Source of the DNA: Nymphaea colorata
Lineage: Eukaryota > Streptophyta > Magnoliopsida > Nymphaeales > Nymphaeaceae
Reading direction: 5' to 3'
Length of the DNA: 64,000 nucleotides
NCBI RefSeq assembly: GCF_008831285.2
Contig: NC_045147.1
Span: 20,216,581-20,280,580 of the forward strand
Positions 43,903 to 57,589 of the stretch are shown here, in pieces (positions within the stretch are counted from its first letter, which is position 1; every line of letters begins with the position of its first letter). The position numbers and the translations under genes were made by a program. Below the pieces are notes generated by a model. That model saw only the letters and a list, made by a program, of their open reading frames with translations. It ran no database searches and was not told the origin of the DNA.

Positions 43903-44891
43903 TGGTATTGTTAAAATCGAACTGAGCGGCTTGAATTGGCTGATTCAATTGGCTCGTTACTGGTTGGCGACATGCCCAGAAGGTCATCCGAAAGCGGCCG
44001 ACTTATCTCTGATTTTCTGGAATCGGCAGCGAAATTACCCGATTCAAAAGAAACAGGCGATGCCGGCGAGGGGTTTTCACTCATTTCAGTTTTCATATTT
44101 TCACTGCCGTCGGCAATCCATACTGCCGTAAGAGTTCCACCTCGCCTCCTTTTCAGGGAATCAGCTTTCACAAGGAGTTCATCGATCGTCGACTTCCACC
44201 ACTCCCTCTTCATTTTCAGGCGACACCCACCATACACCACGACGTTTCTCCCACCCTCCTCCGTCTCAGGCCACCAGCGAGAGGGTCCTTTGTCCTTCTT
44301 CTGCTGTCCCCTTCCCCTAGGAAGATGTAGACAACGGCGAAGGCTCTGAGGTTCCTCTGCGAGCTTCTTGAGTAGTCATGAGAACGGCTCTAAAAGGTAA
44401 ATGATGGGCTCACAATTTAAAGGTTTGTTTTCTGAATTCGGGATGCACGTTTTATATTCTCCGTTCAGTATCGGGCCTGCCCATCGTTTACCGAGTCTGA
44501 ATGTGTTTCTTCATTCTTGTAATTAGGTGTAATGGGAAACACACGTCTTATTTGGCAAGCATTATTAGTTGTTGGACTGACCCTATCAAAAGCGTCACAA
44601 CGATAATAGCCTTCGCACCGACGTAAATTTATCACAACTTTATATGTCAATCTTTTATTATTTTTTTATTTTTGACGTCTTTTGTTTTCTCTAAAGTGTT
44701 TATACTTTTACATTATTTTTTATTTTTGGTTCTTTCTAATTTTGCTAATATTTTTTCTCTTCTATTTGATTTTTAATTTAAAAAGACATTTTTTAGTCCA
44801 TCCAATTCACAAGTGATTCTGATTCGGTTCACAGATTCATTAAACAATTAACCTTTCCAATTTGATTCAGATATCAGTTTTGGTAACACTG
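43903..44891. mobile_element. hAT-like non-autonomous element, 989 bp
   Basis: Flanked by CTATGAGT (43,895-43,902 and 44,892-44,899), an 8-bp target duplication; the match extends one base further on the left. The ends read TGGTATTGTTAAAATCGA and, on the other strand, CAGTGTTACCAAAACTGA: related but imperfect inverted repeats, the latter with a hAT-style CAGTG start. Subterminal DNA repeats phrases such as TTGGCTGATTCAATTGGC. A 60-to-130-codon open frame occurs on each strand inside, with no recognised domain. Confidence 0.65.
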
Positions 44892-44952
44892 CTATGAGTA
44901 TAAAATGCATTCAGATATCAATTTTGATAACACTGCTATGAGTATCAAATAC
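44865..44952. repeat. 44-bp tandem duplication across a transposon end
   Basis: Two copies with 44-bp period (44,865-44,908 and 44,909-44,952), each starting ATTCAGATATCA and including the hAT-like terminus, the target duplication CTATGAGT and flanking host bases. It therefore arose after the insertion. Confidence 0.8.
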
Positions 44953-45534
44953 AAAGTCTCGTTTTTGGTTTAGATAAAGTTTAATACGATAAAATGTAAA
45001 CCACTCCTTTTGAAAGTTTTACACAATCATTTATGAATAGTAACGATGTAACTTTTTCTTGTTTATTTTAGAATCTTAAACATGAAAACTGCATTCATAT
45101 GACTTGTTTTGTGAAGCAAATAGTTGCGAGGGAGCCACATAGCAGTTAGCAAACAATTTTCTTCAGAAACTGAGGATACGATAGTTTGTCTGGTGTTCTC
45201 TACCCATGACAGTAAGTATAACGACTTCAACAATTTTCTAACATGTTTGTGGGTGGAAAAAATAAGGGGTAAATTCTTGAATCACAAAAGCCAGCGACGC
45301 CCTTTTTTTATAAAATAATAATATGTAGTCAATAAGTCGATATCATTGTTGCAGAAAAACCCAAAGATCCAATCCTGATTTAAATTCCACTCTTTTGGAT
45401 GCTGCTGGCTTATTCAAATTTGGCTTGAAGTTCCAAGGTCAGATGTTATTTCAGTTCTGCAGATTACGGTAAACTAGTGCTGTGTGGAAAATGATGGCAA
45501 TGAGAGGCTGAGTCGCAACAACTACGGAGAGTTA

Positions 45535-45957
45535 GTTTAACAACCCGACCACTCTTGGGCTTGGGCTTCTAGTTCGGCGGATTTCAATCTGCCTGTTAGC
45601 AGTTTCGGTTTTAACCCCAGAAAGGCTAAGAACCAGGACAATCATTTCATTAATGAACCCCTTTTATAAGCTCTTGAAGATTCTCACAATCTTCAATACG
45701 GGACTAAATTTCTGAAGTGTTGCAATCCACCCCCTTAAGGCACACGCGTCCGCGTGTGTGAGACCATAGACCCGAGACAATTATACCACTTTAACAACTC
45801 GATCTACTCCTGGGCTCGGGCCCCTAGTTCGACAGATCTTAACCCGTCTCCTAGCAGTTTCGACTCTAACCCCAAAAAGCTACCAATCAGGACAATCATC
45901 TAATTAATGAACTCTCTTTATAAGCCCTTGAAGATCCCTAAACTAAATTTCTGACAT
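45535..45957 (-). mobile_element. Second TRIM-like element copy
   Basis: Related to the element in BRCA2 intron 1. LTR-like repeats lie at about 45,535-45,725 and 45,790-45,957, both with phrases such as CTAGCAGTTTCG, AAGAACCAGGACAATCAT and TTATAAGC. Between them, on the minus strand, are a purine tract (CTTAAGGGGG) and a decayed primer site (TGGTATAATTG). The last LTR breaks off inside the usual terminus and I see no target duplication, so it is older or truncated. Confidence 0.65.
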
Positions 45958-46098
45958 GGCAAGACATTTTTGTTGGTGTCAACCGCACCCCGCCCCGGTG
46001 GCAGTGACTGTCTACGAAGTCAGCTATATGTACGATAGGCCATCCTGATCGTTGATCTTTTCAAAAGTTTGCTAGAATCCCAAGGGCCCTCACGCCCA

Positions 46099-46390
46099 TT
46101 AACTAGCACAGACATGGTCGCTGCGGGCACTATCTTCGTGGTTCAGTCGCTCCAAATATTGTTGAACCCCATATGAAGAAGGGCTTTCTCCAGAAAGGTC
46201 CAGCTGTGACACTATCGTAAGCGTTACCAAGGTCGAGCTTATGGCACAACGCATTGCCCTTCCTTGAATGAAGTGAATGAATAGCATCACGTCCGAGCAG
46301 AAAACAATCTTGAATGCGTCTCCCAGTGAGGAAGGCGTCCTGATTATCAGAGATGACACGGCCAAGGATTGGCCACATCCTATTCACCTT
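46099..46390 (-). mobile_element. LINE reverse-transcriptase fragment
   Basis: The minus-strand translation contains GRVISDNQDAFLTGRRIQDC and LDLGNAYDSV, the typical reverse-transcriptase block with the first catalytic aspartate of plant L1 elements. Only about 290 bp is recognisable, and a shift separates it from neighbouring frames. Confidence 0.75.
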
Positions 46391-46971
46391 TACTCAGAGA
46401 ATTGTCTTCGATGGTAATCGTTGGACTAATGTCATGGTTGAAATCCGTCATTGAATGCTAAAGTTCCTTTCATTTGGGATGATGGATTTTTAAGGTCTGG
46501 GATAGATGGAGGACAGAAAAATTGCTGCTTTGTCGCAAAATCAATACGGGTGTGCACTTTCTATTCTAACTATTGATGAATCAACATTGATGGGAAACCC
46601 GAAGTCAATCACTTCATAACACAGAGACATGCTGAGCTCATGCGTGGCACTGGAAAATATCAAATTGAAAAAATGAACGAATCCTTTTGTGTTAGCATCT
46701 TTTCGGTTCCATAAAAGGACAATAGTTATTTGAGTTGCCCATCCATGCGAAACAATTTTTCATGCCAGCCATTAAATCAGAATTGCTCAAGACAACGGTT
46801 TTCTGCCAGTAGGCTAAAGGATATTTAGTCCGTAAAAATTCACCAAGGGAGGTGCTCATGATTGCCGGTTAACAATAGGTTGACTGAGCAAACGAACTAC
46901 CATGGTGTCACATCTGAGATTCTGAGCACAGAAAGGATATAACCAACAAGCAAGAAGTAAAGCTTGCGCAT

Positions 46972-46972
<1 letters not shown>

Positions 46973-47038
<66 letters not shown>
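46973..47038. repeat. Compound (AC)n(AG)n microsatellite
   Basis: About 22 AC units followed directly by about 11 AG units, 0.5 kb beyond the 3' end of the ETO1-like coding sequence. Confidence 0.92.
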
Positions 47039-47544
47039 TGAGCAACTTATGATAGTCCAAGAAACACACTTGGACAAACAATTATCAGATTATCAGTTTT
47101 CGACCATGTCATGGAAAATTTTCAAACATTTAAGGAATAATGTAGAGGAAGAAAAAATATACAGGCGCAGCTTAATGCACCATAGTCAACATTGAACATC
47201 TTTGCTTCCACCATCTCTATCACCATGTTCATGCTTGTTATCTGCCATCATTGCCGTTTTGATCAATATCAAGTCTACCACCATGGTCAACATCTTTAAA
47301 AGGCCAGTCATTTTAATCTGAAACTTTCTGCCATCACCAAGAACTGATAGGGCAGCAATTTTGACTAGCTCAAGCATATCTGATCTGAAAATGGTGGCAT
47401 CAACGCTCCCAGGCTTCAGTCCCGCTGATTTTATGCACAAAGCAAGCTGAAGTGCTTAACACACCCCTGATGATACCATTTTCATTTGGTGAATGTAGTG
47501 TCAATCATATTGCCCAGACAACACCAATAAATTATTTGGGCATT

Positions 47545-50500
47545 TCATGTTCGGCAACAGACTTTATTGTACAATTCAACTGTATCAGCATGATTAGGAT
47601 CAAGACAAAAGGCTGCACGACAATCACGTGTAGCAGCAGCAATTTCCCCCATTGATTCATGAAACGCTGCTCGCAGGTGCAGCAGCTGTAGGTCAGGCTT
47701 GAATGCGATTGCCTTAGAAAGTTCTGCTATTGCCTCTACTTCCTTACGGTCATCCATTAAAACTGAAACGGAGAAAGGAACTGTATGAATGCTGCCACTA
47801 TATGCATGACCAAAATGCAGTACGCTTAATAAAATTGAAACCAAGAGTCTCCGTACATATGGAGACCTGCTATAAAAGACTGCAACTATCTTTTGTCAAA
47901 TAACTCAAATCAATGTGAGGCTGACCCATGTACATACATGATGGACGTATATTGGTAACAACAATTTTGTATTCCCTAAGCTTCTTTGGAAACGAGTGAC
48001 ACAAGTGGATGTCCAATTACTAAATTTTCAGAAGATCAACATTTTAACCTGTAGTAAAACTCAACATTCCTTAAGCTTCTTTGAATACGAGTCACACAAG
48101 TGGATGTCCAATTTACTAAATTTTCAGAATATCAACACTTTTAACCACTGGAGTAAAACTTCAATCTGTCTCCCCTAGAGCTTAAAAAATTCTTTCTTCT
48201 AATAATCTTCAAATTTTTTCATCCTTGACAAGCTTTGCACCATAAGTTTGCAGTGGAAAAGTAAAACCAGTGCAACAATAAGGATTTTTCATTGTGAAAA
48301 TTTGGTGGATCGCGTATCCTTGTTCGTTTGAAGAATTTAGACAATCCACTTGCTAAAATTTGAAAAAAAGAACTGTAGGTCATCATCACAGGGCTCGATC
48401 CACACACAAAAGAGATTTGGTAAATAAGCTGCCTAATTATTCTCGTCATATGTAACTGATATTCCTCTCATTCGTGATGGCTCAGCAGGTTTGCATCAGA
48501 ATTTATAATCTCCGCTCTAGTTGCATATCTTGGCTTTCAGAGAGTAATAGCGGTGGATGTCAGTTCATTCTCTTATATGTGCAGATACTTAATGCAAACG
48601 TAAGATAAGTTACCTCGATGCACAATACTCACCATCATTTGAAAGTAAAGTGGCAGCCAAATGTTGCACATAGAAAGATAGTTGAGCACAAAACATGAGA
48701 AAATAATTGCAATTACAAAAAAAAAAAAAAAAAAAAAAAACCCACTTGATTGGTCTCAGATTCTAAATGCACAAAAAATCAAATTTATCTTGCATATTCT
48801 AATAAGTGACAATAACCAGGAATCCAAGTTCTGTCATCAGATTTCCATCTTTGAACTACCACTACCACTACTCAAGTTACCCTTGAATGCAGCAGGAATA
48901 TAAAAATTTAAACCTATATCTAACAACTATAATCACTAACAATTGCTCTAAAGAAAAAAAAATGTGAAATGTATGTTTTTCTGTTTCTCTTTGTGACTTG
49001 GGTCATACTAGTTACGGATTACAATAGTGGCACATGGTTTGTGAGTATTATTAAGATGGTACCGGTGCATTAGTTTCAAAAATGAAAACCAACAAGAATG
49101 CTCAGATTTCAGGTGAATCAGCTTACCTGCAGCTCTATATCTGTAAGGATATGTCCTTAATGGATCCAGCAGTGTAGCCATACTTAGGTCACGCTTTGCT
49201 GAATCCCGATCACAATACTCAGAACGTTTTTCATATGCCGATGCATTATTTCTTGCTTTCTCTATGAGTTTGGTCATCTCATCGTAAGCTGCTTTTCTTT
49301 CATTTTTAAGATGGTATACACGTGCAAGACCCTGGTGTGCTCTAGTATGTCTGATATTAAGAGCATTTATGTAGCAGTTTGCAGCAAGTTCCAGATTTTC
49401 ACAGTCCACATAGACACTTCCAAGGTTGTTCAGTGCCTAAAGGAAGAGCAATTGCAACAGGTATCAGATTAGATTGCAAAGGCAAAAAATGCTGTAAATC
49501 TCACAAGCTTCTATGAGCCATGCCAACAAGAGCTACATACACCTGGCTAATATGGTTAATACCTTATGGAGGCATGTAGGGGCCTGGGGTCTGCCTAGCA
49601 CCCCATTTCAAAAGAAAAAGGGAAAATAGTAAGAAGAAGAAGGAAACCCTTACAAACTATCTGACCTGTCCTTTTCGAAGTCCATCGGATGGACATTTAA
49701 GAGCTTCCTCAAGCAGCTGGATAACGGTGGATGATGATACAGGGTCTAAATTTGTATCTGCTAGAGCATATGCCTTGAGGAAAAAGGCTTCAAATGATCT
49801 CTGGATTGAAATAGATTCCTCTGCCTTAGCCAGTGCCTCTTCACGATAGCCAGTGTCATACAAAATCCAACCCTCATAGACAAGTCTTTCATGCTCGGAG
49901 CTTGAATTGTTACGAGCCAACCGCAAACTGCGCATTGCTGCTTTCTGACAATTCAACCTACCAAAAGAAGATGTAAGATGAAAATTTTAGTCAAAACATG
50001 GAACATCTACAATCAGCAAAAGAGCATTTCATTTTTTCAACAAGATGCAGAGAATTCTGTACTTTGGCAGTAAATAAGTGGGAATTTAAAGTTGTCAATG
50101 AGGCCATTGAAAACCAAGATTTTTGCTTCTAATAGCTTCACTAGTTTTTCAAAAGGACGACCGCGTACATCTACATCCTAACAAAATGCACTTTGTGCTT
50201 GCAAAGACGTACCTCAGAAAGTAGCTGGATAAAATAAGGAACAACAAAGCCCATTGGTCTAGATAATTGAAGTTAGTGAATACAACTCATTCATGTAAAG
50301 ACAAAATGTAACATGGCATTCTAACATTTTACCACATGCAGGGTGGAGACAAGAATCTTTTCTACAGGGGCTAAATAAAAAACATAAAAATTATAACATG
50401 TATTTTTTTTTTCAAACTCTCAGGGGGTCCAAGGCCCATGCCAGCCCCCTCTTGCCTCTGGCCCAGGCCCATATGTAAAAATCAGATCATGAAAAAAAAA

Positions 50501-52829
50501 AAATTCACATGAGTCAAAATGAAATAAAAGAATGAACAAAAAACTTACAACTACAAACTTACCGCAAAAGAAGGAGAGACTGCCGAAACCTGAGGAGACT
50601 TTTTCCAGGGTTATTCTCAAGCATTTGATGAACCACAGCGAGCGATCCAATATCATCAACAGAAGACCATCGGTCATATAGTTGCATCCAGCAATCAGCT
50701 AAGCTCCATTGTTGAACACGATAATTGAGAAGATCAACTAACTGATCTGCACGAATTTGCCCATGGAAGAGAAGGTATTCAGGGTCCAGAGTAAGAAGTG
50801 CTCTGATATCACGTAAGGCAGACTCATAATCTTCAAGAGAAAGGTAGAACCACGCTCGCAGTTCAAGGCAGTCAGGAGAAACCTTAAACCCCAGAATCCT
50901 GTTGATCTCCGTGATAGCTTCATAGGTTTTATTATCATCCATCAGGGCTACTGCTCTGTATTTGTACGGGTATGAAAGAGTAGGATCCAGTTCAGTGGCT
51001 GTATTTAAGTCTGTTATTTTCTCCTTGCCGATGCAATAGAGAGACCTTTCTTGGTACATCCATCCAATCGCTGATGACAGCGATTTATGTGACAAATTAA
51101 TGGTGGAGATAAGGCTGTTAGTCTGCTTATATGCAGAATACTTGTGACCTCTCTTAAATTTTGCTCTTGCAGCACCAGCCAAGGAGTAAACATGTCCAAC
51201 TTCAGCTGCAGCTTCGAACCAGTTTTGAGCATCTTTATATTCTTTTCTTTCAAGCATGACACAACCTAGCTGGTGCAGGGCAAGCTCCTTCTGCCACTGC
51301 GATGTGGCACATTCTCCTAGCCTCTCCAGAAGCATAACTGTAGTGTTGGATTGATTATCCTCCTCCAGAGCTACCTGGCTCAAGAGATAGTATAAAGCAA
51401 AGGAAGAATGGGATACCATCTCTAACCTTTTCCTGCCATCTGAGCTACAGAGCAGTTCCCTTACATCTGGATTTTGCAGAGACCTTGGAAGTTCTCGTAA
51501 GAATACCTGCAAGCAGGATGCAACAAGCAAATATGCGGTTTCTTCCAAACCATATTCTACAAATATCAGAGCATCTTCAATAGTAGATACAAGAGAAGCC
51601 AGATATCTGTCACATGCTGATTTCATCCGCTCACAACAAAACTTATTTGAAAAGTTTAGGAGGCTGAGTACGATATTTGGGCTAAAATGATCTAAATTGC
51701 CTGTTCTACTGAATCTATCTACAGCTTTCATAGCACTTGCAGATATCTCATTGTGTGAAAAGTTGATCTTTTCCCTACACGACTCTCTAAAGCAACCATA
51801 AAGCATAGCATGTAAAGGTATCGAGAGTGCTGCTATCTTTCTACGAACACAACGGATTTCTTCGTCTCCAATACAAAAGTAGACGTAATCCCCTTCAAAA
51901 TCAGAAGTTGAGCATTCATCCTCTTCCTCAAATTCCTCTGTAACATCCGATACTTTGCTCGTACCAACATCTTCATCCAAATAATGGTCCGCCTCCTGTT
52001 TTGCTTTCAGTGGCGGTCTTCTACAATTGCAGGGATCAAACACACTGCCTGGATCATAGCCTTCAACTAAAGCGGCCTTTGGGCATTCTATCATTCTTCC
52101 GCTGCAGTTCATAGACAGTGCACCATCTAGCTCATCCTCCCGCCTCTCATACTTCAACCAAGCAGCAAGGACGACCTTCCTGTGAGGATCAATCGCATGT
52201 TGACGTGCCGATCGCAAGCTGCGCCTGAGCAATTTGGGATCTGACATGCCTCTCAAGACGATAGATTGCTCTATATACAAATCACACCTTTCATCGTCTG
52301 ATGCATTCTCGAGCTTTTCATAAACGCTAGCTAATGTCTCCACAAAATCCACAAATTTCAAATGGGGCTCGATGGGTGGTTCCAACAGGTCTGCAATAGG
52401 CAAACTGCCATTCTAAAACAATAAAAAATCAGTCTAAACCAAATTAAGAGGCTACTTCTAACGAATAGAAGGCACGGACAACAATGTCAAATCCCATGCC
52501 AAATCAGGTACGCCCTACAACTATCTTATTTCAGGCAATCACGTAAAATTGATTAGCATCATGACCGGAAGAAAGAAATCTGTTAAGGAAAACCAAGAGC
52601 CAAAACGAATATCAAAAAAAGGAATAACTGATATAACATCACATTACCCGTAAGGAAGATAAGAATCCGCTGTAGAAAGGCTACGATGATGGCTAGATTT
52701 CCATCTGACAGAGCTTGCCCGCGGCTCTTGCTGAACTTTGTCACCAGGATTCACGGCATAAACCTGGCTGCCCTTGCACCCATCCGCCAATTTCAGGCTC
52801 TTCATCGTCGTAAGGAAATTGTGCTGCAT
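47545..52829 (-). CDS. ETO1: ETO1-like BTB/TPR protein (5 exons)
   Basis: Homolog of ETHYLENE OVERPRODUCER 1, a CUL3 substrate adaptor that binds type-2 ACC synthases and promotes their degradation, limiting ethylene synthesis in the cytosol. Exons on the minus strand: 52829-52648, 52404-50563, 49957-49666, 49436-49127, 47762-47545. Phases agree and give 2,844 nt, 947 aa, close to ETO1. Exon 2 begins after AATGGCAG, giving PYGLPIADLLEP across the junction. The N-terminus MQHNFLTTMKSLKLADGCKG is of the ETO1 rather than the EOL1 type. The BTB domain spans about 232-336 (DYVYFCIGDEEIRCVRRKI). TPR units fill the C-terminal half, from about 436 (ELALHQLGCVMLERKEY) to the end (DLQLLHLRAAFHESMGEIAA). 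Upstream in-frame sequence has only GTG codons, supporting this ATG. It is transcribed toward BRCA2. Confidence 0.94.
47977..48165. repeat. 95-bp tandem duplication in ETO1 intron 4
   Basis: Two diverged adjacent copies start TAAGCTTCTTTG and share ACACAAGTGGATGTCCAATT and CTAAATTTTCAGAA. Intronic, with no sign of function. Confidence 0.75.
48716..48740. repeat. Poly-A tract in ETO1 intron 4
   Basis: About 25 consecutive A residues, possibly the tail of a worn retroelement on the plus strand, though no body is recognisable next to it. Confidence 0.7.
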
Positions 52830-53340
52830 CTCCGCCCGACCCCTTTTCCGATCACAACCTGCCCCCTCCCGCACCACCCTCTATATCTCTCTTCCCTCTC
52901 AAAGAAATGCTCACATCAGCCCTAGAAACCAACTGCGTTACCCGCTTCATCAACTCCCCATTAAGACCAAGAAACCTCAACTCCGCAAGACCATCAAATC
53001 AATAAAACCAACAAGATCTTCAAACAATCAAATTTTCAAATAAGAAGAAGGAAAACCGAAACCAAACAAGCCAATGGTCTGGAAGCAATCGAAAGACCAT
53101 AAAATTTCTTCAAAAAATAAATTATAAGAAGAGATCATTGAGGCGAAGCCTGCATCATCGAGAAGATGAAGAACGAGAGGAGAACACGGACGATGATGCA
53201 GGCCTCTCTTGACGAGTCTAGAAGAGCTAATAGGTTTTCTTGGTTTTGTGGGGATTGGGTTTTCTTTTCTTGATTATGAAAATAATCGAAGAAAGAAACA
53301 CCAAGATAGATACCAATGAGGCATATGATGGGTTGGAGCC

Positions 53341-53381
<41 letters not shown>

Positions 53382-53397
53382 AGAGAAAGAGAGAGAA
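53341..53397. repeat. (GA)n tract upstream of ETO1
   Basis: An imperfect run of GA units lies about 510-570 bases upstream of the ETO1 start codon, followed by long pyrimidine tracts at 53,500-53,610. GA/CT tracts are common in plant promoters and leaders; no function can be read from it. Confidence 0.75.
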
Positions 53398-55988
53398 TTG
53401 TTGACCTTTCCCAAAACAACGCAGGAAATCGAGTTGGCGGCCAACCATCCAGTTGGGAAGAGGTTGTTAAGTCGGCCGTTGGAACCGAAACAAGCAATCC
53501 CTCCTTCCTCTCACCCTCCCTCCCCCATTTTTTCTCTTTCTCTCTCCCTCCCTCTAGAAATTCTCTTCTTTTTCTCTTTTTTCTTCCGAGTTCCTTTCAG
53601 GATTTCTAAGTTGGGTTTATAGCTCCCCCTTGGATCTTCGAATCATACGACTCTGTCCCTGAAAAGGCGTCGACTGTTTACTCTCTCCCCTCTCCCTTTC
53701 ACACGCTTTCTCCGCTGTGCTCTGCACACCTTCCCTCCAAACCTTGCCCCATCCCAACCATCCATCACAAATACAGCTAGCCTCCCCATATAATGATCAT
53801 TATTTTATTGTTCTATATTCTTGTAAATTATCATTATTTGATTGTCTCATGTAATATGATAATGAGATAACATGATGAGTTTTACTATGCCGTTCTCGGA
53901 TTTATTATTCAAATACTTATCGAAGTAGTTTATTCTTACTTAGGGGAAACAAGACAGCGGAGAACGGAAAAAAAAAAAAAAAAACACAATAATGGCACCA
54001 CACCACATCTGACCCAACTCATTTATAAAATCGATACGCTAATTATTGGTATCAGTGATCCTCGATGTCGATAGGATTAGTGTTGAGATATTACACAAAT
54101 GATCAGTTGTTGATGATGGGTGAAGTGAAAGTCCAGAGACACGCAACATCACCAATTCGTTTAACAGATAACATCAAATGTTCAAGAGCTGTAACTGGCA
54201 CGATTCCCAACCTTGCTGTTCTTGCACATTTGGGTTTTCACATTGCGTTGTCTCCGTAGGGCAGGTCGATTCGAACTCCTTATGGAAAAAGAAGGATAAG
54301 ACTACAATGCTAATAATTGATAGCAGTGTGGTGCCATGTATAAATGCGAGTTACTATTGCAGCTTTAATACTTGTAGTTGATGGGTTTAAATCCGAGAGA
54401 TATGTTGTTGATGTCTCGCTTACTTTCAGGTATCATCATAATAATTGGTGCTGAAATAAATGGATGACTCTGGTTTCTTTCATCTTCGAGAAGGCTGCTG
54501 GTGCATGTTTGGTGGGAGCCCATGCTTTCAATAAGAAAGGGGTCCCACCATGGACGTGCAGTTCTTGATCTTGGCCGATAGGGTAGGCTTTTATCCGAGT
54601 TGCATTGCAGAAGGTTCATTTAATATCACATTATCATCATTTTATCCCTTCAGACGCTGCGATTCCATGCAAGTTTAGAGCATGTTTGATAATGGAAAAG
54701 GCCAAACAGGATGCTAAAATTGGCGTTGAGGGAAAAGAATCGGAGACTTTTTTCTTTTTGCCTTCCCAAATGAAGAGAAAAATGTTTTGCTAGGAAAGGT
54801 TTTCTGAAGTACTCAGCTACTTTACTAGCTTGGATCCCTTCATCTGTCGAGGTGGCAGCACTTTTTCTAGTAGAACTCTGCGTTACTCAACTCAGGAAGC
54901 TCTCTTTCTTTTGTACTCATCTTTCTCACGTCACACAAGCAGAAGAAGAAAGTTTTTCTCAATGAGATCTTTTCCCTAGCAGTTTCTTTCCTACTTTTGA
55001 ATGTCGCAGATGGAGAGAGAGAGAGAGAGAGAGTTATTTTGAAGACTGCGGCTGAACTTTCCTTTTTGCCGCTTGAATTTCTTCCGACAAATCTCTTCTG
55101 CTGCACTCTTAAGAAAACGTCTTTTAGTGTTAGTGGAAATGTCAAGTTGGGTTGAGCTACAGTGCTTTCATATGCTCACACATGATAAGTACAGTAGCAC
55201 GAGACAAAGGGCGTCTAAGAACAAGCACCAAATATCAGATATTTTATGCACATTGTTACTATCCTGATTTCAAAGCATGGAAGATATTTAACAAAAATGC
55301 GATGTACAATTATCCTCCATTTTTAGTTTAGTCAATTATTGGTCAGATAGAAGAAGATCCTTTTTTCTTGGTTGATGGAAAGATTGGTTTTTTTCCTCAA
55401 ACGTCTTGTATTCACATAAGCCCTTTAACTTTTTAATGTATGCGACAAGAGTTTGATCCACCTGCTTAGACTGAGTTCTTTAGATCGGACTCTTTTCATG
55501 TCAAAACTGATCAGGAAATTCTTACTTTCTTGCAAATGTGACCAAAGATTTGTCAACTTGACTCAAGACTTCAATGTTGGGAGCTGAAGTTTCTTACCAA
55601 TGAATGATTTGTTCAACCAATAAACTTGAGTAGGAATTTTTCCTGTATAATGTGGATTGGGTTCTCATTTCTATGTGCCAAAACTTAGCCCACAAAGAAT
55701 CAATTATTCAGCAGGGCTAGGGGTACTTTTCAAGCAGCGCCCTTGACAAATCAAAATCAACGCTGAGATAGGATTACGCATGGTTCTTGCGATGAAGACA
55801 AGACAAAATCTTGTGTTGATGCCGACTTTTCTTCTTCCATCAATAATTGGCGGCTTCAACCTCACTTTAGAGAGAGTTGTATTTTTGAGGGTCGGTAATG
55901 CAACAGGTATTCTTAAAAGGGGACGCACTATCTTTAGGAAATGACATAACACACGCAAAATTTCAACCGATTTAATTTGACTCTCCAT

Positions 55989-55991
<3 letters not shown>

Positions 55992-56051
<60 letters not shown>
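55992..56051. repeat. (AT)n microsatellite
   Basis: About 30 uninterrupted AT units. A shorter (TA)n follows at 56,211-56,241. Confidence 0.92.
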
Positions 56052-56055
<4 letters not shown>

Positions 56056-56208
56056 GACCAAATAGTATTTCAAAATTTACAGGGGCCGAACAATATTTTA
56101 TTACATTTTTATATAAACCACATTCAAAATTATCAAATATATAAGTACATATATTTTCCCCAAAATGTGAGGGGACCATGGCTCCTGCGGCCTCCGCTTC
56201 CCTCCACC

Positions 56209-56245
<37 letters not shown>

Positions 56246-57589
56246 ACAAGCAACTAAATGTCAAGCAACTAAATGTCAAACATTCAAACATGATTTGTTT
56301 TAGAAATTTACAAAAAACTCCCAACATTTGGGTTATACACCAATTAAGTTTTCGGGCGCTAAACTTTTCATATAAATCTCAGAGTCTTCATTATGAAAGG
56401 AAACAATGATTGTCGACATAAAATGACAAATATACCTTCATTGGAACACAGAATATCTTCTTTCAACCAAGGAAAAGTGATTCTTTATGAGAGGTACCAG
56501 AAACTAAAAAAAAAAAAAAAAAAAAACTCATGTTTGCTTTTAGCTGCATAGTCTTTTCAAGAATTCCTTGCAAAAGTTGAGCACCTATTTGCTAACTTTT
56601 AAACCTTGAGCTATGATTTGTTATGTCCTTACTTTTTTGTAACTTCTTGCTTTGTTCTTAATATTCTTTTAAAAGCTAAGCATGTATTTGCCAAATATTG
56701 TTAATACAATGTGCCAGACTGCCACCAAAATCTTGTGTAAATCCTTTCTGTTGGCTGTCATCTTGCCCTATTTTTTTTTTTAAATTTGCATGTGAATTTT
56801 AAAATTTCAGTTGTCTTATATAAAAAAATTTTAAAAATAATATTTCGGCCCTATCCAAATTTATAAACTTTAATTCGACTACCTTCATGAAAAATTTATG
56901 GCTCCGCCCCGCCCCTGATTCAGTTGATTGGCAATTTTTCTCTTCTATAAAAATAGATTGAGAATTACTTGACCAACCAGACAAAGGCGGAGCCATGCCA
57001 GTTGGCATGTCCATCACATTCAACTTGCAAGAGCTAGAAGACAGGATCCATCCATGAATTTATTTTTCCCAACAATAGGTGTATCCGAGTTCCAAATAAA
57101 AGGCAGCAAGATGTTGCTTCACAAACTAGATGCCTCTGTTGGTGGGCTCTAGGCTTAATCAACTCTTAATAGATTATTTCACTCAATGTGTTGTAACTTT
57201 ATTATTTGTACACTAGGTCACGACGCAGTCCTAAACTTTGATTCTCTTTCAAGCAGGATTTGAGGGGTCGCTCACCTCCTAGCGCATGCACGTGCATGGA
57301 AGGCAACAAAATTTAAGGGACACAAACTCACATGCACCAGCAGCAGCACCATTAATACATCAGGCAAGGTGGTGAAAGGCCTGTGAGCAGCCCCTGAACT
57401 GAAGCGCAGACGGCCATTAATGAACACGTACACACCGACTTGACCAAGACAACGGGACGACGGAGTACGTGATCGTCGTCGGAAAATTGAAGTTTGGCTA
57501 TGTTCCAAGGGGGTTCAGGACTGTTTCCTCGTGACCACTTTCGCGATCTAAAATCTTAAAATCTTGAGAATGGAGCTGGATAATCGTGG

